Numbered from the stretch's first letter, positions 39,166 through 48,743 are shown. The stretch: DNA of 64,000 nucleotides from Pokkaliibacter plantistimulans (GCF_046844695.1 NZ_CP177354.1:2170001-2234000); one strand, 5' to 3'. Notes: generated by a model not told the origin, from the sequence alone. Program-made: numbers and translations.

Positions 39166-39541
39166 GACCAATATGCTCCTGAAGTTCACAGATTACTGCG
39201 TCTGCAAAGACGGCAGCTAACATCAATCAAGCGCAACCTACGGTGGATATCCGTGGTGGCACACATCTGCTGCGCGAGCTGGACTCAACCACATCATGAG
39301 TAGCCATACGCCATCAGGGCGTCGAGCTATTAGGTTGTGGAGGAGTGTTCAGGGGGATTGTTATTGGTATGAACGGAGGCGCAGGCCTGATCGTCATGCA
39401 GAAGTGCAAATATTCCGTATCTGAGGGAGTTGGAACAGACGTTTTAGGCTGGCTGTATTTTAGTCGAGGGGCTGCTGCAGGGTAAGAGCGGAAGCTCTTC
39501 TGTGTGGTTATTTTTAATGAAAATTTGTATCTGAAGCGGTT
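39166..39541. other. Gene-free stretch between MFS gene and ydbL
   Basis: About 380 bp upstream of the MFS gene and downstream of ydbL. No reading frame with a plausible ribosome-binding site and no recognisable RNA. The MFS promoter must be here but I could not pinpoint it. Confidence 0.4.
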
Positions 39542-39573
39542 GAAAAGGTGATGCCCGTCGACGGAGCATCACC
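39542..39573 (-). terminator. Terminator of the ydbH-ynbE-ydbL operon
   Basis: Minus strand: GGTGATGC and GCATCACC form an 8-bp stem; the loop holds the palindrome CCGTCGACGG; TTTTC follows. It starts 8 nt after the ydbL stop. Confidence 0.75.
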
Positions 39574-39580
39574 ACAGGTG

Positions 39581-39916
39581 TTACTTCTTCTGCCACTGGC
39601 CGCTGCTGTTCTGGATATATTCACCCGGAGCGGCCTTCTCGTTCAGGCGCTGGCCGATACGGACTTCCATAACGTCCAGGCTCACGCCTGCTTTCTTGGC
39701 GTTGTCGAGATACACCGCTTTGCGTTTGCTGTTGATGTCATTTACCAGAGCATCGACCTCACCGTTGCCTTTGACGATGGCCACCAGATAGCCGCGATTA
39801 CCTTCACCTACCAGCCCCTGACTTTTAGCGGCATCAAGACTGATGGCAAAGGCCGGTAGTGAAAGGAACAGGCTGAGAAAGGGAATAAGCCAGAAACGTT
39901 TGCTATTGCTGATCAT
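39581..39916 (-). CDS. ydbL: YdbL family secreted protein (DUF1318)
   Basis: 111 residues with a signal peptide (about 1-24, cleaved after AFA). The mature part contains AAKSQGLVGEGNRGYLVAIV, the DUF1318 signature, and an RIGQRLNEKAAPGEYIQ tail. It is the third gene of the ydbH-ynbE-ydbL set. In E. coli the set takes part in phospholipid traffic between the membranes, with YdbL as a periplasmic helper. Confidence 0.9.
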   Translation of the reverse strand: MISNSKRFWLIPFLSLFLSLPAFAISLDAAKSQGLVGEGNRGYLVAIVKGNGEVDALVNDINSKRKAVYLDNAKKAGVSLDVMEVRIGQRLNEKAAPGEYIQNSSGQWQKK

Positions 39917-39925
39917 AGGGCTACC

Positions 39926-40120
39926 TCAGAACAGATCACTATTCTTGTCGAGCAGGGTATCAATCTGGCGGTCCAGTTTGACGAGTACTTCATGCTCAAT
40001 CTTGACGTTCAAGTTGATAGTGATGGGTTTGTCAGGGGCTTCAACCTTGACGCTGGGGGTGCAGCCTGCGACAACGATCAGGGCACCCAACAGAGCCGTG
40101 AGTGTTGGCATTGTCTTCAT
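39926..40120 (-). CDS. ynbE: YnbE-type small outer-membrane lipoprotein
   Basis: 64 residues. Lipobox VVAGC near residue 20 with a short charged start (MKTMPTL) marks a lipoprotein. The mature part is a short beta-prone stretch (KPITINLNVKIEHEVLVKLD) followed by a helix, fitting YnbE. YnbE is proposed to cap the YdbH bridge at the outer membrane. It sits 9 nt before ydbL. Confidence 0.9.
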   Translation of the reverse strand: MKTMPTLTALLGALIVVAGCTPSVKVEAPDKPITINLNVKIEHEVLVKLDRQIDTLLDKNSDLF

Positions 40121-40211
40121 GTTTTCTCACTTTACTGTGCCGTTAAGGAAGCATGCCGCCATGTCCGACATCATGTCGAGACGAGATGCTTGCACCAATG
40201 AGTGGATCGAC

Positions 40212-42644
40212 TCAGCGTGACAGCTGTTGCTGAATTCGTTCTCCCAGAACGGTATTGAGCTTGCCGGTAACCTGCAGGGAGCGCAAGAGCTGCAGCAGGT
40301 TTTCCTCCACACTGATATTGAAGTTTACTGCCCGTCCTTGCTCAAAAGCCGGGTTACTGCCCTCCAGGTGAGTCTGCAGTAGCAACTTACCATCGGCTGC
40401 ATAATCGACATTGGCATCAAGAGAGTTGAAGTGGAAGTCACCCAGCAGAGCGGAAACGGAGGCCAGTTGTGGATAGGTCTGGCTCATGGCTTCCAGACCC
40501 AGGTTGCCGGTATAGCTGAGCTTGCCGCCTGAGCCACTGGCCGACAGATAACCCTGTTCTATACGCAGACCCTGCTGATCATAGTGGAAGGGGAGCGTGC
40601 CACTGATACGTCCTTGCCCCTGCAGTGGCGAGGAAGGGTGGGTGGCCATGATTGCCGCCAGCGACATATCGCTCAGCAGTAGCCGTCCGTCAACAGGGCC
40701 CGGGTAGCTGAAGCTGGTGGGATTGACGCGAATATTGCCGTCAAGAATATCGCTGCTCAGCTGATTGAGAGCAACCTGATAACGGTTTGGGTTATAGCGG
40801 ATGTCGGCCTGTCCGCGGAAGTTCTTGATGCCTAACAGTTCATAGCGAGGTAAGGAGCTGGTCAGCGACAGGGTGCCTGTATCGGGTGATCCTTGCAGTC
40901 GGTAGTTAACCTTGAAGTCACTCCAGGCCGGGTAACCATCCCACTCTCCGTCGCTATCCAGCTCGCCACGGCCGTTAAAGGTCAGGCCGCCAGTAAGATT
41001 GTACTGTCCGCTCCAGCTCAACTGGCCAGACAGCTGGCGGAGTTCGGGCTGGTTGAGATACGGACGCAGAGGAGCCAGTGCCAGATTAAGCTGGGCTGTG
41101 CCGGTATGGGCGGTGTCGCTGATATCGCCTGCCAGTGACAGCGATGACTGCAAGGCATTCACTGTGACGTTGTAGTTGCCGTGGTTGGCGACCTGCAGGG
41201 CCTGAGCTGAGACCATGGCTGATACTGGTTGCTGCCTGATCGTCAGCGGCAGTGTCTGTTGTGGCAGGGAAACGTTAAACGCGACCGGGTGTTCTGGTTG
41301 CAGCAAGAGTCGCTCCAGCTGGAGGGTCCAGGCAAAGGCAGACGCTTTTAACTGAGCGGCAGGCAGTTGCAGTCCCTGACTGCGCCACTGCAGGCTGGCA
41401 GGTACCAGAGTGATGTCGTGGCTCAGACTGTTCCAGTTAAAGCTGATCGGAGCCGGCCAGTTCAACTGACTGGGCGCCAGTTGCAGTGTATCCAGTTGAG
41501 CCCGGCCCAGGTTGATCTGGCCATTGCTGTCTAGTTGCAGCTGCAAGCCCTGATCGGTATCGACCAGACTCCAGGGCAGTGCGGCATGCACAGAGTCGAG
41601 GAACATATTGCCCTGGAACCAGTGTGGCAAGGACAGCAGAATGGTACCGCCCAGTTGCTGGTCATCAATTTGCTCCAGCGACGCCACCAGCTGCTGGCCG
41701 CTGTTGTCGGGAAAGTTGGCTGTCAGGCTGATGTCGCCATTGAGCCGTGGACGCGGATGGGCGAAGTCCCAGGTCAGAATTGATCCTTCGCCAACACTGG
41801 CATTGAGATAGGTGAGAGGGGGCAGCGACAGGTCCAGTTCACGGGTATCCAGTGGCCATTCAACGGCGGAGGGCTGAGCAAAGCGCACTTCCATGCCCTC
41901 ATTGTTGGCATCGATGTCTGCTACGACTTCTCCGTCAATCGGCTGCTGGCTCCACTGAGGTAACTGCCAGTGCCCGCGCACCCGGGTGTTTATCCGCAGT
42001 GGATAGCTGTCATTGCCTTCCAGCCAGTGCAGGCTGAGTTGCAGCTGATTGCGATTAGCCTCTGTACTGGCCTCCTCACGAGGCTGGCTGAGGGTCATAT
42101 CCAGACTGGCGGCACCGGTCAGCCTGGCCTGTACATCGAAAGGGTCATTGATGGCATCCAGCTTCAGCTGGCCATCCAGCGTGCCGCCATCCAGGTCCAG
42201 ACCCAACTGACCCTGCAAGGTCCAGCCTTGTGCATCGATCTCCAATGCGTCAATTTTCAGATGGTTGGAGGGAATACGGCGCAGCCAGTCACGCGGGGGG
42301 AGCGGCGGTATTACCGTTGTACTGGCCTGTTGCTGAGGTTTGAGGCTGAGTTTGGCCTCTCCAATGTGCAGATTCTCGACATAGCCCTGAGCCAGAGTGG
42401 GAGGGGCATACTGGATGCCCACCTGATTCAGGGACAGGCTGGCTTCCCCATTCTCCAGCACCAGATAGTCCAGATACCAATGGCGCAGATCGGGATGGCC
42501 GACCTTTACCCCGGTTACCTGCCAGCCAGGCAAAGCGCGTTGCACCAGCAGATCGAGCACTGGCGGCAGGGTGGTCGGCAGCGTCAGGTAAAGAGCCAGG
42601 ACGACAAAGACCAGCCCCAGTAGGACGTACCCGATTCGCTGCAT
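40212..42644 (-). CDS. ydbH: YdbH, AsmA-like intermembrane lipid transport protein
   Basis: An 810-residue protein with one N-terminal membrane helix (about 5-22) and a very long beta-rich periplasmic part, as in YdbH, YhdP and TamB, which form hydrophobic grooves that carry phospholipids to the outer membrane. Recognisable family parts are the N-terminal LPTTLPPVLD, repeated two-strand units, and the C-terminal SDILDGNIRVNPTSFSYPG and LQTHLEGSNPAFEQGRAVNFNI segments (each part of a larger motif). GGGAGGGTTAC precedes the ATG. ynbE follows after about 90 nt. Confidence 0.9.
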   Translation of the reverse strand: MQRIGYVLLGLVFVVLALYLTLPTTLPPVLDLLVQRALPGWQVTGVKVGHPDLRHWYLDYLVLENGEASLSLNQVGIQYAPPTLAQGYVENLHIGEAKLSLKPQQQASTTVIPPLPPRDWLRRIPSNHLKIDALEIDAQGWTLQGQLGLDLDGGTLDGQLKLDAINDPFDVQARLTGAASLDMTLSQPREEASTEANRNQLQLSLHWLEGNDSYPLRINTRVRGHWQLPQWSQQPIDGEVVADIDANNEGMEVRFAQPSAVEWPLDTRELDLSLPPLTYLNASVGEGSILTWDFAHPRPRLNGDISLTANFPDNSGQQLVASLEQIDDQQLGGTILLSLPHWFQGNMFLDSVHAALPWSLVDTDQGLQLQLDSNGQINLGRAQLDTLQLAPSQLNWPAPISFNWNSLSHDITLVPASLQWRSQGLQLPAAQLKASAFAWTLQLERLLLQPEHPVAFNVSLPQQTLPLTIRQQPVSAMVSAQALQVANHGNYNVTVNALQSSLSLAGDISDTAHTGTAQLNLALAPLRPYLNQPELRQLSGQLSWSGQYNLTGGLTFNGRGELDSDGEWDGYPAWSDFKVNYRLQGSPDTGTLSLTSSLPRYELLGIKNFRGQADIRYNPNRYQVALNQLSSDILDGNIRVNPTSFSYPGPVDGRLLLSDMSLAAIMATHPSSPLQGQGRISGTLPFHYDQQGLRIEQGYLSASGSGGKLSYTGNLGLEAMSQTYPQLASVSALLGDFHFNSLDANVDYAADGKLLLQTHLEGSNPAFEQGRAVNFNISVEENLLQLLRSLQVTGKLNTVLGERIQQQLSR

Positions 42645-42741
42645 GTAACCCTCCCTGATGAAACATTTATGGACGCACCGATTATGCCTATTCGCCCAAA
42701 AAGCATAAATGTCTTATAGCGCAAGAATCGGCGAAAGGTCT

Positions 42742-43377
42742 TTATATTTCAGTTTTCTCTTTGAACTCACACAGATCGGCAATAATGCAGGCGCCACAGC
42801 GTGGTTTGCGGGCCACGCAGACATAGCGACCATGCAGGATCAGCCAGTGATGGGCATCCAGGCGGAATTCCCGTGGTACATGACGCATCAGCTTGTCTTC
42901 GACCTCCACCACATCTTTGCCGGGGGCAATGCCTGTGCGGTTGGAGACGCGGAAAATATGGGTATCTACCGCGATGGTTGGCTGGCCAAAGGCGGTGTTC
43001 AGCACCACATTGGCTGTTTTGCGGCCCACTCCCGGCAGGGATTCAAGTGCCTCGCGTACAGGAGGGACTTCCCCCTGATAATTCTCCAGCAAAATACGGC
43101 AGGTTTTGATGACATTCTCGGCCTTGCTGTTAAACAGGCCGATGGTCTTGATGTAATCCCTGATACCATCAACTCCAAGATCCAGCATGGCTTGAGGAGT
43201 ATTGGCGACAGGAAACAGCCGAGCAGTGGCCTTGTTGACGCTGACATCGGTGGCCTGGGCTGACAGCAGTACGGCAATCAGCAGCTCAAAGGGGGTGGTG
43301 TAGTTCAGTTCTGTGGTGGGGTGAGGGTTGTCGTCGCGCAGGCGGGTAAAAATTTCCAGACGTTTGATTTTATTCAT
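42742..43377 (-). CDS. nth: Endonuclease III
   Basis: DNA glycosylase/AP lyase for oxidised pyrimidines. The helix-hairpin-helix LPGVGRKTANVVL carries the catalytic Lys and AVDTHIFRV the catalytic Asp. The C-terminal 4Fe-4S loop is CVARKPRCGACIIADLC (C-x6-C-x2-C-x5-C). 211 residues as in E. coli. It follows rsxE as in E. coli. Confidence 0.97.
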   Translation of the reverse strand: MNKIKRLEIFTRLRDDNPHPTTELNYTTPFELLIAVLLSAQATDVSVNKATARLFPVANTPQAMLDLGVDGIRDYIKTIGLFNSKAENVIKTCRILLENYQGEVPPVREALESLPGVGRKTANVVLNTAFGQPTIAVDTHIFRVSNRTGIAPGKDVVEVEDKLMRHVPREFRLDAHHWLILHGRYVCVARKPRCGACIIADLCEFKEKTEI

Positions 43378-43476
43378 TGGCCATTAATCACGGTGGTCGG
43401 AAGCGATGAAAAAACGTTCACGATCAACCCTGTGTCCCTGTACTGTCAGCCCTACAAGGTTCAATCGCCAAACAGG

Positions 43477-43506
43477 CATTCAGGGTGGCGATTGCCACCC
43501 TGAATG
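43477..43506 (-). other. Intercistronic hairpin between rsxE and nth
   Basis: CATTCAGGGTGGC and GCCACCCTGAATG form a perfect 13-bp stem with a 4-nt loop, 12 nt after the rsxE stop. There is no T-tract. It may protect the rsx mRNA 3' end and lower nth expression. Confidence 0.7.
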
Positions 43507-43518
43507 TCAAAGCCTGGA

Positions 43519-44235
43519 TCACTCAACATGGCCGGTAACGCGCACACGTTTGCTACCGGTACTGGCGGTGTCTGTATGAGTATGGGCTTGCGCTGCACGC
43601 TCTTTCAGATGACGGTCGATAATGTTCTTCAGGGAAATCAGCAGGCCTAAAGCGACAAAGGCGCCGGGTGGCAGCACCGCGAACAGGAAGCCTGGGTAGT
43701 TATGGAACACCACAATCTTCCAGTGTGCGGCCACGGGACCAAACAGCAGCTCCATCTGATTGAACAGGGTGCCCTGACCAATCAGCTCACGAATACCACC
43801 GAGAAGCACCAGTACCAGCGTAAAGCCCAGGCTCATGGTGAAGCCATCCCAGGCGGACGCCAGTACACCATTCTTGCTGGCAAAGGCGTCTGCGCGGCCA
43901 AGAATGACGCAGTTGGTCACGATCAGCGGAATGAAAATACCGAGAATCTCATACAGCTCATAGGTGAACCCCTGCATCAGCAGCTCTACGCAGGTCGTAA
44001 GGGAAGCGATGATCATTACGAAGGCGGGCAGGCGAATGGCGTCGGTCACCTGATTACGAATTAGCGACACCACCAGATTGGAGCTAGTCAGTACCGCCAT
44101 AGTGGCGAGGCCCAGACCGAGGGCATTGACGACTGATGCCGATACTGCCAGCAAGGGGCACAGACCCAGCAGCTGCACCAGCGCAGGGTTGTTCTTCCAC
44201 AACCCCTGCAGGGTAATTTCCTTGAAATCACTCAT
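43519..44235 (-). CDS. rsxE: Rsx/Rnf complex subunit E
   Basis: Six-helix membrane subunit of the Rnf-type ferredoxin:NAD oxidoreductase or, in E. coli, the SoxR-reducing complex. The start FKEITLQGLWKNNPALVQLLGLCPLLAVS is typical of the family, as is the conserved Cys in TNCVILGRADAFASKNG (part of a membrane 2Fe-2S site shared with RsxA). It overlaps rsxG by one nucleotide. Confidence 0.96.
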   Translation of the reverse strand: MSDFKEITLQGLWKNNPALVQLLGLCPLLAVSASVVNALGLGLATMAVLTSSNLVVSLIRNQVTDAIRLPAFVMIIASLTTCVELLMQGFTYELYEILGIFIPLIVTNCVILGRADAFASKNGVLASAWDGFTMSLGFTLVLVLLGGIRELIGQGTLFNQMELLFGPVAAHWKIVVFHNYPGFLFAVLPPGAFVALGLLISLKNIIDRHLKERAAQAHTHTDTASTGSKRVRVTGHVE

Positions 44236-44861
44236 TATTTGGGGGCTCCTGCCAGGGTCAGCAGCTGACCCTTGTTAGCCTGAAAATATTCCAATGCGTC
44301 GTGAATAGCGCCGACAACCGCGCGGGGGGTAATGGTTGCCCCGGTAAACTGATCAAACTCGCCGCCGTCTTTCTTGACGTGCCACTGTTCGCCCGTGGTA
44401 TTGGCCAGCGATTTACCGGTAAAGTTCTCGATCCAGCTGGATTTGCGGGTTTCGATCTTGTCCCCCAGCCCCGGGGTTTCCTTGTGCTCTACCACGCGGA
44501 CGCCCGCCAGATCGCCGTTGGACCACACGCCGACGATGATGCGAATGTCGCCACTGTAGCCTTTGTGTGTCACCACCGGCAGAAATACTGCATTGACTTG
44601 TCCCTGCAGCACGGACTGCAGCACTTCAGCGGCGTGCTCATTACCCAGGGTGCCGGCAGGCAGGGTAATGACATGCTTGAAGAAGGGGCTGTCATGTTTG
44701 GCCGCTGGGACCATTTCATCCAGCGCCTTGGTTGCTGCTGACAGTTTATTCGCCTCAATGCGCGGTGCCGTCAGGGTCTGGGTCAGGGCAATGGTCCCTG
44801 CGGTAATGACCGCGAAAATACCGAGGCCGATACTGTTACGTCTAATGGAATCAATCAGCAT
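44235..44861 (-). CDS. rsxG: Rsx/Rnf complex subunit G
   Basis: Membrane-anchored periplasmic flavoprotein. One helix at about 10-29, then an FMN-binding domain. The covalent FMN site is the Thr in FTGATITPRAVVGAI. TPGLGDKIE is another conserved segment. 208 residues. The 7-nt gap after rsxD and overlap with rsxE fit one operon. Confidence 0.96.
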   Translation of the reverse strand: MLIDSIRRNSIGLGIFAVITAGTIALTQTLTAPRIEANKLSAATKALDEMVPAAKHDSPFFKHVITLPAGTLGNEHAAEVLQSVLQGQVNAVFLPVVTHKGYSGDIRIIVGVWSNGDLAGVRVVEHKETPGLGDKIETRKSSWIENFTGKSLANTTGEQWHVKKDGGEFDQFTGATITPRAVVGAIHDALEYFQANKGQLLTLAGAPK

Positions 44862-44868
44862 CTGGCAC

Positions 44869-45912
44869 TTACCCTTTTTTCGGCAGGCCGCGTCTGGCTT
44901 TCTTGTGGCCGTAGGTGCGCGGTTGGGTGTAGTAATCGAGGAAAGGGGCAGCCAGGTTCATCAGCAGCACGCCAAAGGCCATGGCATCAGGGTAGTTACC
45001 CCAGGTACGGATAACATAAAGCAGAATGCCAATGCCGGCACCATAGATCAGCTTGCCCTTGTTGCTGGTCGCAGCGGTCACCGGGTCGGTGGCGATAAAG
45101 AATGCCCCGAACATGGTGGCACCGGCCATCAGATGGAATATCGGGCTGCTGAAATTACTGGTATCACCTGCGTAGAACAGGCCGGAAATGATCAGCAGGG
45201 CAGCCAGCAGGCTGACCGGGATATGCCAGGTGATCACGCGGCGATACAGCATGTACAGGCCACCCAGTACCCACGACAGACTGAGCCAGATCCAGGTGGG
45301 CCAGGCGCTGTTCAGATCAGCGTTGTGTTGCCATACCTCTTCATTGGTCAGGCTGCCTTTGTGACGGATGACATCCAGTGGCGTGGCGGAAGTGATGGCG
45401 TCAGGCAGCGCCAGGCTGCCCTGAAAGATCAGATGCAGGCCTTCGGCAAAGCTCGGTGGGGTGGTCAGGTTGGCTGAGGCTGCCCATTGCGTCATGGGAA
45501 CAGGCAGGGCAATCAGCAGCAGGGCGTACCCGATCATGGCGGGGTTGAAAGGGTTGTAGCCCATGCCGCCATAGAGTTGCTTGGCAAAGATAATGGCAAA
45601 GGCGGTCCCCAGTACGGTCAGCCACCAGGGCGCATAGCCGGGCAGGGACAGTGCCAGTAACCAGGCGGTCACCAGTGCGCTGGCATCTTTCAGATAGAAG
45701 CTTACCGGCCGTTTACGCAGCTTCATGATGGCGGCTTCGCACACCAGAGCGGTGACGGAGGCTATCACCAGCTGGATCAGGCTTCCCCAGCCAAAGAACC
45801 AGGTCAGGGTGGCCAGACCGGGCAGGGTAGCCAGCAGCACTGTCTGCATGACCTGCGATGTGCTGATGGGCTTATGAGTAAAAGGTGAACTTGCGTGAAT
45901 CATGTCTCTCAA
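44869..45912 (-). CDS. rsxD: Rsx/Rnf complex subunit D
   Basis: Multi-helix membrane subunit related to NqrB. GGMGYNPFNPAMIGYALLL and DAITSATPLDVIR are family motifs; the latter holds the Thr that binds FMN covalently. DPVTAATSNKGKLIYG near the C-terminus is also conserved. Its start overlaps the rsxC stop (ATGA), which points to translational coupling. Confidence 0.96.
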   Translation of the reverse strand: MRDMIHASSPFTHKPISTSQVMQTVLLATLPGLATLTWFFGWGSLIQLVIASVTALVCEAAIMKLRKRPVSFYLKDASALVTAWLLALSLPGYAPWWLTVLGTAFAIIFAKQLYGGMGYNPFNPAMIGYALLLIALPVPMTQWAASANLTTPPSFAEGLHLIFQGSLALPDAITSATPLDVIRHKGSLTNEEVWQHNADLNSAWPTWIWLSLSWVLGGLYMLYRRVITWHIPVSLLAALLIISGLFYAGDTSNFSSPIFHLMAGATMFGAFFIATDPVTAATSNKGKLIYGAGIGILLYVIRTWGNYPDAMAFGVLLMNLAAPFLDYYTQPRTYGHKKARRGLPKKG

Positions 45913-48743
45913 CCCTGTGCAGCAGTCAGTGCCTGACTGGCCTGTTCTGCCTGTGCTTTGGCCTGTTCAACGGCCGCCTGCTGGGCACTGATGTCCGTCC
46001 CGTCGGCTTCAGCCTGACTCAAGGCCCGCTCGGCTTTTTTCAGCGCAGCATTGGCCATCGCGGCATTGATCTTCAGCTGTTTGATATCGGCGGCTGGTGC
46101 AGCAGGCACAGGCGCGTCGACCGTCGTACTGCCGTTTTCCGCCTGTTCCAGAGCCTGCTGGGCTTCGTCGGCTTTCTGCTGCAATTGCTTGACGGTATCG
46201 CGCAGTGGCTCGCAGCCATCCAGGCCTTTTTCTTCGGCATTCTTTAATGCCTGCTCAGCCTTCTTCAGCTTGGTACGGGCAACCGCCGCTTCTGTCTTCA
46301 GGGTCTTGAGATCCTTGACCGCAACAGTAGCGGCTTCAGTCGCTGTCGCTCCCGACTCCGCCTGTTGCAATGCCTTTTCTGCCTGTTGTGCGATATGGTT
46401 CAGCTGATTGAATTCGGCTTCCAGCTGAGCAATATCGCCTTCACCACTTTCCCGTGCGGCAGCCAGTGCTTTCTCGGCTTTTTTTGCTTTGGTGCGGGTA
46501 ATGGCGGCATCAATTTTCAGCTGTTTGACGTCTGCAGCGGGTTGCGCCGGGGTGGCTGCGACCGGTGCCTGTTCTGCCTGCTGCAAGGCGCGCTCTGCCT
46601 GCTGTGCAATGGCATTCAGCTGATTGAATTCAGCTTCCAGCTGAGCAATATCGCCTTCACCACTTTCCCGGGCGGCAGCCAGTGCTTTTTCGGCTTTTTT
46701 CGCTTTAGTACGGGTAATGGCGGCATCAATTTTCAGCTGTTTGATGTCTGCTGCGGGCTGTACTGGGGCGGCTGCGACCGGTGTATGTTCTGCCTGTTGC
46801 AAGGCGTGCTCTGCCTGTTGCGCAATGGCATTCAGCTGATTGAATTCGGCTTCCAACTGAGCCACATCGCCTTCACCACTCTCCCGGGCGGCAGCCAGTG
46901 CTTTCTCGGCTTTTTTCGCTTTGGTGCGGGTAATGGCAGCATCAATCTTCAGTTGCTTGATGTCAGCAGCCGCTTGAACCGGTGCTACTGCCGCAGCGCT
47001 CTGCTCGGCCTGAGCCAGTGCCTGTTCCGCAGCCTGGCTGGCGGCGGTCAGCTGGCTCAGTTCCTGCTCCAGCTCGGCGGTGTGCTCACCTGCTTGCTGA
47101 GCGGCTGACAGTGCCTTTTCCGCCTTCTTCACCTTGGTGCGCGCGATAGCAGCGGCTGTCTTCAGTGCTTTGATATCACTTTCTGCCGCGGCTGGCGTCG
47201 CTGCTGGTGCGGTCACTGCTGCGGGTTGCTGGCGGGCTGACTGAGCTTTGGCGGCCTCTTCGGCACGAGCCTTGCGTTTGGCTTCTTTCTCATCCAGCTC
47301 GCGTTGCAGTCGAGCCTGACGTGCTTCAAAGCGCAGACGGGCATGTTCCGCTTTTTGCTGTTCCTGACTTTCCTTGCGGATGTCATCTTTCGCATGGCGA
47401 TAGTACTGCACCAGTGGAATAAAACTGGGGCAGACATAGGCGCAGGCGCCGCATTCGATACAGTCAAAGAGATTGAACTGCTGCGCCTTTTCGTATTCCT
47501 TGGCCTTGGCAAACCAGTACAGCTGCTGTGGCAACAGATCGGCCGGGCAGGCCTGTTCACACAGGCCGCAGCGAATACATGCCTGCGCAGGTGGTGCCGG
47601 TGGAAACTCTGCCGGGGTGGATGCAATCAGGCAGTTGGTCAGCTTGGTAACCGGGATGCTCAGGTCATTGAGGGGGAAACCCATCATCGGGCCACCCATC
47701 ACCAGTTTGCCCAGCTGTTGAGACTGCAGCCCTGCGAAGGCCAGCAGTTCATCAACTGGGGTGCCGATCAGCGCGTCGACATTGCGAGGTTGCTGCAGCG
47801 CCTGACCGGTCAGGGTGGTCACCCGGCTGATCAGCGGTTCGCCAAGATAAACTGCGCGAAAGGCGGCAGCGGCGGTACCGACGTTACAGCAGACCACGCC
47901 AATCTCGGACGAGCGGCCAGAACTCGGGACTTCCTTGCCGGTCAGCAGGTACGTCAACTGCTTGGCACCACCGGAAGGGTATTTGGTTGGGACCACACCG
48001 ATCTCGACCGGCACCAGACAACGACTGGCTGCTTCGCGCATGGCGGCAATGGCTTCAGGCTTGTTGTCTTCAATACCGATAACAATCTTCGGGTTGCCCA
48101 GCAGCCAGGCCAGAATCTCACCGCCACGGATCACCTCATCAGCACGCTCACGCATCAGCATGTCGTCAGCGGTGATGTACGGCTCACATTCGGCACCATT
48201 GAGAATCAGGGTGTCGATGGGGTGGTGGTCGGGGGTGTTGAGCTTCACATCGGTCGGGAAGCCCGCTCCGCCGAGGCCTGCGACACCGGCATTGCGCAGA
48301 TAGCTCAGTACGGTTTCCCGCGACTCATGGCGGTAATCAGCCAGCCGCTGGCGTTCACCCCAGGTGTCCTGACCGTCAGGTTGCAGATGGATGCACAGGT
48401 CCTGCATGCCAGAGGGGTGGGGTACGGCAAAGGGCGATATAGCCACAATGGTGCCCGAGGTGGGAGCGTGTACTGCGGCACTGACACGGCCGAAGGGCTC
48501 GGCAAGCATCTGACCTTTTAGCACTTTGTCGCCGACCTGCACGATGGGTTCAGCCGCCGCTCCGGCATGCTGCTTCAATGGCAGGATCAGGCGCGAGGGT
48601 AACGGAGGCTGTGCAATCGGTAGGGTGGTCGACTGGGTCTTGTTTTCGGGAGGATGTACGCCGCCGTTGAAGTCCCAGATACGCAATGCGGTGGTCACCT
48701 GCTGTGCTGGTGCAGTGCTGTTCAGTCCCATGGGCGCGTTCAT
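45909..48743 (-). CDS. rsxC: Rsx/Rnf complex subunit C with long Ala/Lys/Glu repeat tail
   Basis: Peripheral NADH/FMN-binding subunit with two 4Fe-4S clusters. The N-terminal part (about 1-380) has the family GAGFPTDVKL-type nucleotide loop and LNGAECEPYI. Clusters are in CIRCGLCEQACP and CIECGACAYVCP (about 388-440). From about 520 to 944 the protein is a predicted coiled coil of six repeats, each starting DIKxLK and about 72 residues long; units 2-4 are almost identical. E. coli RsxC also has an Ala-rich tail, but such uniform repeats are striking. The start overlaps rsxB (ATGA). Confidence 0.96.
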   Translation of the reverse strand: MNAPMGLNSTAPAQQVTTALRIWDFNGGVHPPENKTQSTTLPIAQPPLPSRLILPLKQHAGAAAEPIVQVGDKVLKGQMLAEPFGRVSAAVHAPTSGTIVAISPFAVPHPSGMQDLCIHLQPDGQDTWGERQRLADYRHESRETVLSYLRNAGVAGLGGAGFPTDVKLNTPDHHPIDTLILNGAECEPYITADDMLMRERADEVIRGGEILAWLLGNPKIVIGIEDNKPEAIAAMREAASRCLVPVEIGVVPTKYPSGGAKQLTYLLTGKEVPSSGRSSEIGVVCCNVGTAAAAFRAVYLGEPLISRVTTLTGQALQQPRNVDALIGTPVDELLAFAGLQSQQLGKLVMGGPMMGFPLNDLSIPVTKLTNCLIASTPAEFPPAPPAQACIRCGLCEQACPADLLPQQLYWFAKAKEYEKAQQFNLFDCIECGACAYVCPSFIPLVQYYRHAKDDIRKESQEQQKAEHARLRFEARQARLQRELDEKEAKRKARAEEAAKAQSARQQPAAVTAPAATPAAAESDIKALKTAAAIARTKVKKAEKALSAAQQAGEHTAELEQELSQLTAASQAAEQALAQAEQSAAAVAPVQAAADIKQLKIDAAITRTKAKKAEKALAAARESGEGDVAQLEAEFNQLNAIAQQAEHALQQAEHTPVAAAPVQPAADIKQLKIDAAITRTKAKKAEKALAAARESGEGDIAQLEAEFNQLNAIAQQAERALQQAEQAPVAATPAQPAADVKQLKIDAAITRTKAKKAEKALAAARESGEGDIAQLEAEFNQLNHIAQQAEKALQQAESGATATEAATVAVKDLKTLKTEAAVARTKLKKAEQALKNAEEKGLDGCEPLRDTVKQLQQKADEAQQALEQAENGSTTVDAPVPAAPAADIKQLKINAAMANAALKKAERALSQAEADGTDISAQQAAVEQAKAQAEQASQALTAAQG
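46324..46971. repeat. Three 216-bp tandem repeats inside rsxC
   Basis: The same DNA landmark (CAATTTTCAG or CAATCTTCAG) recurs at 46511, 46727 and 46943, exactly 216 bp apart. Each unit encodes DIKQLKIDAAITRTKAKKAE followed by a Glu/Gln-rich helix and a Pro/Val/Ala hinge. Flanking units 1, 5 and 6 are the same type at protein level but diverged in DNA, so the central three look recently amplified or homogenised. Confidence 0.9.

Noticed and set aside
46365..47108. Repetitive Phe/Cys/Gly-rich frame antisense to the rsxC repeats, resembling a repeat protein
   Set aside because: The repeat arises only because the rsxC repeat DNA is read backwards.
47304..48521. A 405-codon open frame antisense to rsxC
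   Set aside because: A shadow of the GC-rich coding strand; the rsxC protein on the other strand is unmistakable.
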